Below, one piece after another: positions 1 to 7,920 of a stretch of 18,558 bases of DNA (position 1 is the stretch's first letter; each line of letters opens with the position of its first letter). Position numbers and translations under genes: made by a program. The notes beneath the pieces were generated by a model. It made no database searches and was not told the origin of the DNA. It saw only the letters and a list, made by a program, of their open reading frames with translations. The DNA comes from CAZVXI01 sp964631295 (GTDB taxonomy: Bacteria; Planctomycetota; Phycisphaerae; Phycisphaerales; SM1A02): positions 1 through 18,558 of the forward strand of contig CAZVXI010000050.1 of assembly GCA_964631295.1 (NCBI GenBank), in the 5' to 3' direction.

Positions 1-31
1 TTTATCCACGTGATTTTCCGTAACCCACGGC

Positions 32-895
32 TTAATAAAACATGAGGAATGAGCGGTCGTAGTCGCCAAGCGTTACACCCATTTCATTCCAAGCGCTCGA
101 ACAACCAGCAGCTTCTGCCAGATCAATAAACGTGTTATCGCCCTGATTCATCCAGAGGTGATTCGGCAGAAAGTCGACCGCAACAAAGATGTCCAGCCAC
201 CCGTCTTGATTGAAGTCGAACATGACCGGCTGCCACGGAGAATCGCCTGTGTTGCCAAAGTTCGACGATCCTGTGATGTCGGAGAAAGTCCCATCGCCGT
301 TGTTCAACAACAGACGAGACTCACCAAACCACCTCGCCACGCACAAATCAAGAAAGCCATCATTGTTGATGTCCCCTGCGCACATTCCAGCGCTGTGCAC
401 GATCTGCTCAATCGTTTCAGGAAAGTCAAGACCAGCCGCAACTGTCACATCAGTGAACATGCCATCCGCTCCCTGCTCATACAAGGTCACAGGTGGCACC
501 GTAATATTGAGTTCCGCAAAGTGATCATGCTGAACGATCAGATCAAGATCGCCGTCGCCGTCATAGTCGAAGAACAGCGCGGTTCGGGCTCGGTTTGTCG
601 AGGCGAGTCCGACGTCCGCCGCAACATCCATATAGTTGCCTGTGCCGTCATTCTGATACAGCCGATTGGCCGCACCTTCGCGGGTTGGCACAAAGAAATC
701 GATATCGCCGTCATCATCGAAATCCGCAGCAGCAAGCCCTGCCGTGAAACCGGCTTGCGGTTCATACGTGCCGACGCCGCTCAGCACCGTCACATCGTCA
801 AACTCAAACCCCTGAGCGAGACATGGACCTGATGCATGAACGCAGCCAATCGCTACGACGATGATCTTCACTCTTTTGAACACCACGACCGACAT
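32..895 (-). CDS. Secreted FG-GAP/VCBS repeat protein, C-terminally truncated
   Basis: The 287-residue product has an N-terminal signal peptide (hydrophobic core about residues 9-22, likely cleavage after the Ala-Gln near residue 28), so it is probably exported. Four FG-GAP/VCBS repeats follow, each with a calcium-loop-like acidic run: DFDDDGDID, DYDGDGDLD, DINNDGFLD and DFNQDGWLD. This is the beta-propeller pattern of the CRTAC1/ASPIC-UnbV family, common in planctomycetes. A fifth repeat begins with GVTLGDYD and then changes into RSFLMFY and a TAA stop. Family members usually carry several more repeats and often a C-terminal ASPIC/UnbV domain, so this copy looks cut short. Neither other frame resumes the acidic repeat after the break, so a simple frameshift is unlikely. 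The ATG is preceded by GAGG and GGAGG. The gene lies 82 bases downstream of gspF and is probably not part of the secretion machine. Function is unknown; calcium-stabilised binding is a family-based guess. Confidence 0.75.
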   Translation of the reverse strand: MSVVVFKRVKIIVVAIGCVHASGPCLAQGFEFDDVTVLSGVGTYEPQAGFTAGLAAADFDDDGDIDFFVPTREGAANRLYQNDGTGNYMDVAADVGLASTNRARTALFFDYDGDGDLDLIVQHDHFAELNITVPPVTLYEQGADGMFTDVTVAAGLDFPETIEQIVHSAGMCAGDINNDGFLDLCVARWFGESRLLLNNGDGTFSDITGSSNFGNTGDSPWQPVMFDFNQDGWLDIFVAVDFLPNHLWMNQGDNTFIDLAEAAGCSSAWNEMGVTLGDYDRSFLMFY

Positions 896-901
896 CCTCC
901 A

Positions 902-921
902 CCTCAGCCGGTACGCTGAGG
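902..921 (-). promoter_or_regulatory. Stem-loop in the leader of the FG-GAP gene
   Basis: A perfect 7-base inverted repeat (CCTCAGC / GCTGAGG, 6-base loop) lies just upstream of the FG-GAP gene start. On the transcribed strand its second arm contains the upstream GAGG of the ribosome binding region, so folding could reduce translation. There is no T tract after it, so it does not look like a terminator. Confidence 0.35.
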
Positions 922-927
922 CGAGCT

Positions 928-956
928 ATTTCAGCATAAGTTCTCGACGTTGTCCA
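928..956 (-). promoter_or_regulatory. Candidate sigma-70-type promoter for the FG-GAP gene
   Basis: On the minus strand TGGACA (956-951) and TGAAAT (933-928) are separated by exactly 17 bases. They match the TTGACA and TATAAT consensus at 5/6 and 4/6 positions. Transcription would begin near 921, at the base of the stem-loop at 902-921. The site lies in the 82-base gap between gspF and the FG-GAP gene, which supports separate expression. This is a motif match by eye only. Confidence 0.3.
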
Positions 957-977
957 GAGTAAGCTTGCTGCAATGCG

Positions 978-2213
978 CTATCCACCCGACACCATGCGGC
1001 CCATCGTCAAGATGGGTAACAACAGCGCGATTGCGACAGCTCCGATAATTCCGCCCATGATCACGATCATGGCCGGCTCGATGTAGGCCGTCGCCTGCTT
1101 CACGGACGCATCCAACTCTTCCTCAGCAAAGTCCGCAATCTTCTGCATGACCTCGGCGAGCCGGCCGGACCGCTCGCCAGAGTTCACCATCGATGCGACG
1201 TTCGCCGGAATGAACGGCGACTGATAAAGCGACTCGGACATCTGCTGCCCCTGGCGAACACCATCTTCGATACTTGTCCACAGCATACCGAAGTAGTGGT
1301 TATTGGTAATGCCGCGGCAGATCTCGATGATGTCCAACAGGTTCACCCCACCGGCGAGCAACGTTGCCATCGTGCGCATCGAACGAGTGATATACAACTG
1401 ACAGTACATCTCCCGAATGATCGGTGTCCGGAGGCGCAGCCAGTCAAAGAACTTTCGACCGGATGGGCGCGTCCGCCAGAACAGCGTGCCGAGTACGATC
1501 GTTCCGAGAATCGGCCCGTAGATCAGGTATTGCGAGGTGAGAAACTCACTGAACGTTAACAGAATGCGTGTCGGTATCGGCAACGACGCAGCACGCGATG
1601 CATAGATCGACGCAAACTTCGGAAGGACAAATGTCAGGAGAAACAGGCTCAGACCCACTGCCATGAAGATCATAAACAACGGATACGTCACAGCACCCTT
1701 GATCTGTCGTGCAGTCCGCCGCTCCTTGCTGAGATACTCGCCGATTCGTCCGAGCATCAGCCCCATCGAACCCGATGCTTCCGACGCCTTGATAAGGCTG
1801 AGCATGATTGGCGGAAACACCCGTGGCCAGCGACCCATTGATGACGAGAGCGATTCGCCCCCCTGAATGTCGTTGCTGAGAACGCTCAGCACCTGTCTGA
1901 AATGTGTGCATCGTGTCTGCTTGGAAAATGAGTCAAGCGCTTCTGCCAGTGGAACACCGGTGTCGAGCATCACCGACAACTGCTGGCAGAATGCAATGAC
2001 GTCTTCTCGGTTGACGCGACGCGCTGCCTCGCTGCGCTTGATCTGATCCGCATTGAGCGACGCAGCAAGCGGCTTATCAGAAATTGCAAGGATCGTTTTG
2101 CCCTCAGCACGAAGCCGGGCGCCAACCTGCGCTGCGCTCTCCGCAACCAGCGAACCGGTGCTGACCTGTCCTGATCGTTCACGAACGCGAAAACTGTATG
2201 TTTGTGCAGGCAT
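978..2213 (-). CDS. gspF: GspF/PilC-family inner-membrane platform protein
   Basis: The 411-residue polytopic membrane protein is the inner-membrane platform on which the assembly ATPase acts in type II secretion and type IV pilus systems. It has the family's full length and layout: a short N-terminal segment (PAQTYSFRVRERSGQ), two T2SSF-type cytoplasmic domains, and three hydrophobic spans (GAVTYPLFMIFMAVGL region, QYLIYGPILGTIVLG region, and a C-terminal span starting IEPAMIVIMGG). Family hallmarks include LLAGGVNLLDIIE and the GERSGRLAEVM segment. A TTG eight codons upstream is possible, but the ATG at 2213 has GGAGG ten bases before it and is preferred. It lies 32 bases downstream of gspE and is the last machine gene of the operon. 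Whether it serves secretion or a pilus cannot be decided from this protein alone. Confidence 0.93.
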   Translation of the reverse strand: MPAQTYSFRVRERSGQVSTGSLVAESAAQVGARLRAEGKTILAISDKPLAASLNADQIKRSEAARRVNREDVIAFCQQLSVMLDTGVPLAEALDSFSKQTRCTHFRQVLSVLSNDIQGGESLSSSMGRWPRVFPPIMLSLIKASEASGSMGLMLGRIGEYLSKERRTARQIKGAVTYPLFMIFMAVGLSLFLLTFVLPKFASIYASRAASLPIPTRILLTFSEFLTSQYLIYGPILGTIVLGTLFWRTRPSGRKFFDWLRLRTPIIREMYCQLYITRSMRTMATLLAGGVNLLDIIEICRGITNNHYFGMLWTSIEDGVRQGQQMSESLYQSPFIPANVASMVNSGERSGRLAEVMQKIADFAEEELDASVKQATAYIEPAMIVIMGGIIGAVAIALLLPILTMGRMVSGG

Positions 2214-2245
2214 GATCCGCCGTCCTCCGCCAGTCAAAGCGTTGA

Positions 2246-3985
2246 TCAGATCGTCGTCGCGAAGAAGACCTCTTCAGCGGTGGTGAGTCCGCTGCGCGCC
2301 TTCTCCATCCCGTCTGCGCGAAGCGTGACGAAACCACTGTTGTGGAGGATCTCGCGCAGCTCCTGCAGGCTCGCCCCGTTGCCGATCGCAGTCAGTATCT
2401 CATCGTCTGGAATAAGCAGTTCAAACACGCCGATGCGTCCGGCAAATCCTGTACTGCGACATCGACTGCACCCGCGACCGCGATACAACTGCTCGAACGA
2501 GCCAGCAAGTTCTTCGACTGTTGCACGCAGAATCGGGTCTGGTTCATATGGCTCATTGCAGTGCGGACATATCTTGCGAACAAGACGCTGCGCCAGCACG
2601 CCGCGAATCGTTGCCGCCACGAGGTAGGGTTCGATTCCTATGTTGACCAGTCGCGTGATGGCACTTGGCGCATCGTTCGTGTGCAACGTCGAGAAGACAA
2701 GGTGGCCAGTCAGCGCTGCCTGCGTGACAATCGCGGCTGTTTCAGCATCGCGCACCTCCCCGACCATCATGATGTCCGGATCCTGCCGCAGCATCGCGCG
2801 CAACGCAGAACCAAACGTGAAACCCGCCTTATCGTTGACCTGCGACTGGTTCACACCAGGAACGTTCGCCTCGATCGGATCTTCGATCGTCGAGATGTTC
2901 ACTTCCGGTGAGTTGATCATTCCGAGCACTGAATACAGCGTCGTCGACTTTCCTGATCCGGTCGGACCTGTGACCAGAACAACGCCGTTCGCTTGCTGAA
3001 CAATCGACTTCCAGCCCTCAAGCATCGCTGGTGAAAAGCCGAGCTTGTCGAGCGTGACATTCGCACTGCGATTATCGATGATTCGAATGACGACTTTCTC
3101 GCCAAACTTGCCCGGCATCGTGGATACGCGCAAGTCGATCGGCCGGCCATCCATCATCACATGGATGTCTCCATCTTGCGGAATACGGCGTTCCGAGATG
3201 TCGAGATTGCTCATGATCTTCAGGCGACTCGTGATTGCCGCATGCATTTTGTGCGGCGGGCTGATCGTCTCATACAACCGGCCATCCACTCGAAACCGAA
3301 TGCGCAACTTGTGATCATCGGGTTCGAGATGAATATCAGATGCGCCTTGCTGGACGGCAGAGTACACCACATAGTTGACGAGCTTGACGACAGGGCTCTG
3401 CCCGGCGACTTCTTCAAGATCCGTCAGCTCCGTGACCTGGCTCTCGATGACGCTGAAGTCTGCATCATCAATGTCCTCATAGATATCGTCGATCACGAAG
3501 ACATTCGCTGAAGGCAGATACGAACGAAGAGCCGATTCAAGTTCAGACGCGGTCGCCGCAACAATCTGAACTTCACACCCACTGAGGCGCTGAATCTCTT
3601 CAATGAGATACAGGTTCGCAGGCTCGCAGACGGCAACAGTGAGCACATCACGGACGTGAAACAGCGGCAACACACGTTGCTCTTCGATGAACTCGCGTGG
3701 CAATATCTCTAAAGTTTTCGGGTCGGCAATGCGGGCTGCATTCGTCAGAAATGGAATGCCGTAGCAGTCAGCGAGGACTTCCATCACCTGCTGCTCACTG
3801 AGCGCACCCATATCGACGAGAATCTCGCCAAGCAGCTTGCGCTCACTTGCTATCGACTGGCGTTCGAGCGCATCCTGCAACTGTTCAGGCTTGATCAGCC
3901 CACGTTCAATACAGATCTCGCCAAGCGCCATTTTTGGCTGCGTGTCAACAAGTGGCGCAACCGGTGATGCATATTGGTCGTTCAT
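2246..3985 (-). CDS. gspE: GspE/PilB-family assembly ATPase with MshEN-like N-terminus
   Basis: This 579-residue cytoplasmic hexameric ATPase should power pilin or pseudopilin polymerisation. Visible motifs are Walker A GPTGSGKST (about residues 340-348), an Asp box around IEDPIE (367-372), Walker B with IMMVGEVRD (405-413), a His box HLVFSTLHT (428-436), and a CPHC...CSRC tetracysteine zinc site (Cys 473, 476, 506, 509). The N-terminus has two MshEN-like helices, one starting LGEICIERGLIKPEQL and one starting LLGEILVDMGALSEQQ. MshEN domains of some PilB/MshE proteins bind c-di-GMP. Here the usual leading arginine is Ala or Leu and the second motif lacks its final Gln, so binding is uncertain. 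A GTG directly after the STAS stop codon could add four residues; the ATG at 3985, with GAGG six bases upstream, is preferred. The tetracysteine and extension-type motifs make PilT unlikely. Confidence 0.95.
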   Translation of the reverse strand: MNDQYASPVAPLVDTQPKMALGEICIERGLIKPEQLQDALERQSIASERKLLGEILVDMGALSEQQVMEVLADCYGIPFLTNAARIADPKTLEILPREFIEEQRVLPLFHVRDVLTVAVCEPANLYLIEEIQRLSGCEVQIVAATASELESALRSYLPSANVFVIDDIYEDIDDADFSVIESQVTELTDLEEVAGQSPVVKLVNYVVYSAVQQGASDIHLEPDDHKLRIRFRVDGRLYETISPPHKMHAAITSRLKIMSNLDISERRIPQDGDIHVMMDGRPIDLRVSTMPGKFGEKVVIRIIDNRSANVTLDKLGFSPAMLEGWKSIVQQANGVVLVTGPTGSGKSTTLYSVLGMINSPEVNISTIEDPIEANVPGVNQSQVNDKAGFTFGSALRAMLRQDPDIMMVGEVRDAETAAIVTQAALTGHLVFSTLHTNDAPSAITRLVNIGIEPYLVAATIRGVLAQRLVRKICPHCNEPYEPDPILRATVEELAGSFEQLYRGRGCSRCRSTGFAGRIGVFELLIPDDEILTAIGNGASLQELREILHNSGFVTLRADGMEKARSGLTTAEEVFFATTI

Positions 3986-3997
3986 AGCGCGCCTCAC

Positions 3998-4336
3998 TCA
4001 GCTTCGCAGACTCTTGGCAGCATTCTCAATCGACTCGTGCGTGTCGAACCGACGGTCCAGCCGGGTGATGCGCAGCACTTCGTTCAACACTTCGTCAGGA
4101 CGAACCAGACGCAACTGTCCGCCGTGCACACCAGCTTCATCCTTGAGCCAGATCAGCAACTCCAGCCCTGCTGAGTCGATGTGATTCAAGTGCTGGACAT
4201 CAACAAGCACATCGCGCACGCCTCGGGTGAACCGCTCGTTGCACGCGCGTCGAAAAGCGTCGGCCTGATCAGAGGTCAGTTCCCCGCTCAGTGTCAGGAC
4301 TGTGATCTCATTGTGATCCTCGTAACTGAGCTTCAT
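3998..4336 (-). CDS. STAS-domain protein (anti-sigma factor antagonist-like)
   Basis: The 112-residue protein is a single STAS domain of the SpoIIAA/RsbV type. It carries the conserved loop HIDSAGLELL with Ser55 at the position phosphorylated by a partner-switch kinase in characterised relatives. No RsbW/SpoIIAB-type serine kinase or PP2C phosphatase is in the window, so its partner is unknown. The start codon overlaps the HD-GYP stop by four bases (ATGA), with AAGGGGGAA upstream. Its stop is immediately followed by the gspE start region. This coupling suggests that it acts on the same machinery, but that is inference. Family membership is secure; the target is not. Confidence 0.9.
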   Translation of the reverse strand: MKLSYEDHNEITVLTLSGELTSDQADAFRRACNERFTRGVRDVLVDVQHLNHIDSAGLELLIWLKDEAGVHGGQLRLVRPDEVLNEVLRITRLDRRFDTHESIENAAKSLRS

Positions 4337-5991
4337 GCCGCGTTCCCCCTTGCTTCCGACGGTTGACGCTCTGCAGCACGGTGCAATGCAACCAGTTCGT
4401 CATAGTGTGAGAAGTCCAGTTCTGTGAATGGACCAACGAGATCGGGGTCGAACTGAGTTCCCCCGCAGTCGTGAATCTCCTTCAACACAGCACCGCGCTC
4501 AAGAGCGCAACGATATGTTCGCGTCGAACTCATCGCGTCGAAGGAGTCAGCGAGTGCAATCAGGCGTCCGATCAGTGGAATCTCGGTGCCGGCGAGCCCT
4601 CGTGGATATCCACGGCCGTCCCATCGTTCATGGTGATGCATCACGCCGGGCAGCACATCTTCCAGTTGTGGAATGTCTTTGAGAATCCGATACCCGATCT
4701 CCGGGTGTTGCCGAATCCAGTCGAACTCTTGTTCAGATAATCGCCCGGCTTTGGTAAGCACCGATTCGGGCACGCCGATCTTGCCAACATCATGAACAAG
4801 GCCGGCAATATGCATGCGCTTCGCTTCTTCTTCGCCCGAACCGATCGCGACAGCGAGCTGTCGGGTGAGATCAGCAACTCGTCGTGAATGCCCACATGTG
4901 TATTTGTCTTTTGCATCAATGGCGGAAGTCAGCGCCTCCAATGTACCCAGGAACATGCCATTCAGATCATCATAGAGAGACGCGTTGAGAAGAAAGATCG
5001 CCATATGACTTGCAGCCGCATCGAGCAGCTTCATGTCAACCGAAGACACATCGCAATCCGCGCCCTGCTTCTGGCCGGCCATCATCACACCGAGCACTCG
5101 CGCCCCGTTTGTCACAGGCTGAACGACAAGCGGCACACCAAGCTCTGAGAAAAAGTCGTCACTCTCAAGCGCACCGTTCATGACGAGCGGCTTATCGGAG
5201 TCCACCTTGTCCAGCAACTGTCTTGTCATCATGCGCAGCTCTTCAAAAGGCAACGGCAGTTCTCCAGCAACAATGAGCCGACCTTTCAAGTGCGGAAGTC
5301 GCAGGGATTCATCTGATGCGAGTTGCGTGGCAATCCATTTGTATGGAATCGTCTCAATCAGTTCGTTGCAGGCAACCTCGATGAAACGATCCGGGCGCTC
5401 GCTTACCCGCATATTCCGAATGATCGTGTAGAGCAGATTCATCTCCTCATATGATTCAGCGAGTTGCTGCCCGACGCTCTGCATCGCAGCCTGTTCGCCT
5501 GAGAACCGCATCTCGTCGATTTGTGTGATAGACACCAGTTCTGCAAGGCGCGGCACATCCTCCGCAGCTATCGGAGGTAACTTTTCGAGTTGGTGTCGGC
5601 AAAGCGTCAGGTCCAGTTCTGCCCCCTGACACATTGCAGCGAACTGTTCCGAACCAAGCAGTTCATAGCACAGCATCGCTGCGACAATGAAACCCACCCG
5701 TTCCCGGCGCTGCACAACCTCACATGGGCACAGCCACAGACCTGAAGTTACCTCGATTGGCTGAGGCCGCTCCTGTGACACCCACTGAGTCGCAGCGTCA
5801 GCAAGCCAGCGCCGCATCAGCATCGGCCGGCGCACGAGGCGACACAGCCAATCCGAAGCGTCCGTCCCGACCGACGATACGATTTCGCCACCGAGATCAA
5901 CCGGCATCAACACAATGCCGGCTCTGCGCCACTTTCCCGCGAGACCAGGCAGTACCCGCGAGAAATCGGTTTGGAGTGCAGTCTGCGTCAC
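4333..5991 (-). CDS. HD-GYP cyclic-di-GMP phosphodiesterase with GAF domain
   Basis: The 552-residue signalling protein is predicted to hydrolyse c-di-GMP. The C-terminal HD-GYP domain (about 345-535) looks fully active: the HD pair is in GLVHDVGKIGVP (His400, Asp401), with His429 in RQHPEIG, the signature HHERWDGRGYP (453-463), and DSFDAMSSTRTYR. A GAF-like domain spans roughly 185-340, preceded by a helical linker. The first ~135 residues form a separate sensory region with six cysteines (50, 88, 90, 108, 121, 131), including WLCPC; it loosely resembles PocR-type sensor domains, with low confidence. The gene starts with GTG overlapping the receiver gene's stop (GTGA), and its own stop overlaps the STAS start. 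Placement directly upstream of the motor ATPase suggests local control of c-di-GMP. Confidence 0.93.
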   Translation of the reverse strand: MTQTALQTDFSRVLPGLAGKWRRAGIVLMPVDLGGEIVSSVGTDASDWLCRLVRRPMLMRRWLADAATQWVSQERPQPIEVTSGLWLCPCEVVQRRERVGFIVAAMLCYELLGSEQFAAMCQGAELDLTLCRHQLEKLPPIAAEDVPRLAELVSITQIDEMRFSGEQAAMQSVGQQLAESYEEMNLLYTIIRNMRVSERPDRFIEVACNELIETIPYKWIATQLASDESLRLPHLKGRLIVAGELPLPFEELRMMTRQLLDKVDSDKPLVMNGALESDDFFSELGVPLVVQPVTNGARVLGVMMAGQKQGADCDVSSVDMKLLDAAASHMAIFLLNASLYDDLNGMFLGTLEALTSAIDAKDKYTCGHSRRVADLTRQLAVAIGSGEEEAKRMHIAGLVHDVGKIGVPESVLTKAGRLSEQEFDWIRQHPEIGYRILKDIPQLEDVLPGVMHHHERWDGRGYPRGLAGTEIPLIGRLIALADSFDAMSSTRTYRCALERGAVLKEIHDCGGTQFDPDLVGPFTELDFSHYDELVALHRAAERQPSEARGNAA

Positions 5992-6389
5992 GCAGCCTCC
6001 GTTGTGGATTCACTCTCTGAGCAATCCGCGAGAATGCTCCGGACCTGGTCAACAACGGCGCGCGGGCTGAATGGTTTGCTCAATACATCACGGATGTTCC
6101 CGATCGCAAGATCATCGTCAGCCAGGGCATAGCCGCGTGCTGTCAACATGAGGATCGGAATATTTTCTGTGACTGGATCAGCCTTGAGAGCCTTGCATAG
6201 TTCAAGGCCGGTCATGTATGGCATCTGAAAGTCTGTGATGATCAGATCCGGGACATCCTGCTTTGCGCGATGCATCGCCTCTTCGCCGTCTTCTGCCTTA
6301 ATCACATCGAATCCAGCATTGCCCAGCTTAAGCGACAGTACCTGCAGGATGTGCACTTCATCATCCACGATAAGAATTCGTTGACTCAT
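5988..6389 (-). CDS. Single-domain CheY-like response regulator
   Basis: The 133-residue protein is a lone receiver domain. The acidic pair is Asp9/Asp10 (LIVDDE), the phospho-acceptor is Asp53 (LIITDFQMP), the switch Thr is Thr83 (LMLTARG), and the conserved Lys is Lys105 (LSKPF). No output domain follows, so it must signal through protein contact. The adjacent upstream histidine kinase is the obvious partner, and the next gene encodes an HD-GYP enzyme that could be its target. An ATG at 6407 overlaps the kinase stop as ATGA and would add six residues. The ATG at 6389 is preferred because GGGGAG lies about six bases upstream. Pairing with the kinase is inference from the near overlap. Confidence 0.93.
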   Translation of the reverse strand: MSQRILIVDDEVHILQVLSLKLGNAGFDVIKAEDGEEAMHRAKQDVPDLIITDFQMPYMTGLELCKALKADPVTENIPILMLTARGYALADDDLAIGNIRDVLSKPFSPRAVVDQVRSILADCSESESTTEAA

Positions 6390-6403
6390 TCCGATCTCCC
6401 CGA

Positions 6404-7873
6404 TCATGCAGCAGCCTGCGATCCCGCATAGCGCATCGGCACCGAATACCAGAAACGCGACCCCATACCAAGTTTCGACTCAATGCCGATCTGTCCGCCG
6501 TGGACCGTCTCAACAATGTGTTTGCACAGACTCAGGCCGAGTCCTGTACCCTTTGCCACTCGTTTGTAATTTTCAACACGGTAGAACTTGTCAAACAGTT
6601 TCCCCAACGCGTCGGGCGGGATGCCCAGGCCCGTATCTGCGACAGACACGAGCACGCTTCGCGTCAGGTTATCCGAATCTGCAGATACAGTGATGCGGCC
6701 ACCATCCGGTGTATACTTCACCGCATTTGACATCAAATTCAACACAACCTGAAACAGCATGTCTGCATCACCCTCCACTGTCAGGTCGACTGGGGCAATC
6801 TTTTTGTGCAGCGTGATGTCTTTCTCGCGCGCTTGCGGCTCGATCGTATCGAACGCTCGATCGATCAGCGCGCTTGTGTCCACCATATCCCGGTCGATCT
6901 GAACAATACCTGCTTCAATCCTGCTGATATTCAACATGTTATCGATCAGGCGGCCAAGCCTGTCGGTCTCATTCTGAATGATGCGATAGAACTCCTGGCG
7001 GGATTCCTCGTCCTCCGCTTCTTTGTCGACCAGCATCTCTACATATGCCCGGATAGATGACAAAGGTGTGCGCAGCTCATGGCTTGCTTTGGATACGAAA
7101 TCAGTTTCACGCTGAGCGATCTCGCGTTCACGGGTGACATCATGAAAAATAGTCACAACCCCCGCGACTTCATTCTTGTGATTTTCTGCACAGACAAGCG
7201 AAATGTCATACACACGCGATTGTTCTGGCGTGTCGCCATACTGAATCCGGCGCTCAACATGCCGAATATCTTTTGTGTTTGCAGACTCACGCGTATCCAA
7301 GATGAGGCGGCACAATTGCTTATCCGTCAGTACGGCCTCGATGCCACGATGCTCAGCACCGTCCAGATCAAACCCGAGATACTTCGCGGCTGCATGGTTG
7401 GCGATGATGACTTCGTTAAATGCATCTGTCACAATCACGCCATCAGTCAGCGTATCGATCGCGGTACGAATCTGCCGATGCTCAGCTTCCGCGACGCGTC
7501 GGCGGATTTCCTGATCGCGCAGTTTGCTTTTGAGCCTCGATTCCCGGTCCTCGAAACCCCGCAGCGCATCTGTGAATGTGGCAGTGATCGGCTTCAACCA
7601 TCGCGGTGCAAGGAACGGCGTGCTCCCCTCAGACGTTTCTGCTGCATCCTCGATCGACGAGCGAAGCCGCTTCATCGTCCGATCAAGCGCATGACCGACA
7701 GGTACAAGCAGCGCCAGAAATGCCAGAGCCTGCAGGCCGACAACTGCCATCCACGCCAGCGCAGGGGGAGACGACGGCACGATATCCGTGAACATGACGA
7801 CGGCCTGAACGATCGCAGCACATGCCACGATCGCAACAAGCAGGCACAGACTGGCCCCCTTCCCCGCCTTCAT
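6404..7873 (-). CDS. Membrane-bound PAS sensor histidine kinase
   Basis: The 489-residue kinase has two N-terminal membrane spans (about 8-29 and 38-61) with almost no periplasmic loop between them. A helical linker (about 65-135), a PAS domain (about 136-255), HisKA (about 258-322) and HATPase_c (about 365-482) follow. The phospho-acceptor is His265 in SHELRTPLSS. The ATP site shows Asn379/Asn383 (LNLMSNAVKYTP), Asp413 (VADTGLGIP) and the G2 box GTGLGLSL. The architecture resembles PhoR/VicK-type kinases with an intracellular sensing PAS. The minimal loop suggests that the signal is cytoplasmic or within the membrane. It lies 47 bases after the TPR lipoprotein gene, with AGGGG before the ATG, and its stop overlaps a possible start of the receiver gene. 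Control of the pilus/secretion cluster is inferred from position. Confidence 0.94.
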   Translation of the reverse strand: MKAGKGASLCLLVAIVACAAIVQAVVMFTDIVPSSPPALAWMAVVGLQALAFLALLVPVGHALDRTMKRLRSSIEDAAETSEGSTPFLAPRWLKPITATFTDALRGFEDRESRLKSKLRDQEIRRRVAEAEHRQIRTAIDTLTDGVIVTDAFNEVIIANHAAAKYLGFDLDGAEHRGIEAVLTDKQLCRLILDTRESANTKDIRHVERRIQYGDTPEQSRVYDISLVCAENHKNEVAGVVTIFHDVTREREIAQRETDFVSKASHELRTPLSSIRAYVEMLVDKEAEDEESRQEFYRIIQNETDRLGRLIDNMLNISRIEAGIVQIDRDMVDTSALIDRAFDTIEPQAREKDITLHKKIAPVDLTVEGDADMLFQVVLNLMSNAVKYTPDGGRITVSADSDNLTRSVLVSVADTGLGIPPDALGKLFDKFYRVENYKRVAKGTGLGLSLCKHIVETVHGGQIGIESKLGMGSRFWYSVPMRYAGSQAAA

Positions 7874-7920
7874 CTTCCATTCCCCTCTCTGCGAATCCGT
7901 CCCGATCGATCAATGCATCA

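Noticed and set aside
32..70. A single-base frameshift as the cause of the FG-GAP truncation
   Set aside because: Neither alternative frame continues the acidic repeat pattern beyond the break.
158..832. 224-codon plus-strand open frame opposite the FG-GAP gene
   Set aside because: Antisense shadow of a gene with clear FG-GAP repeats; its own translation has no recognisable features.
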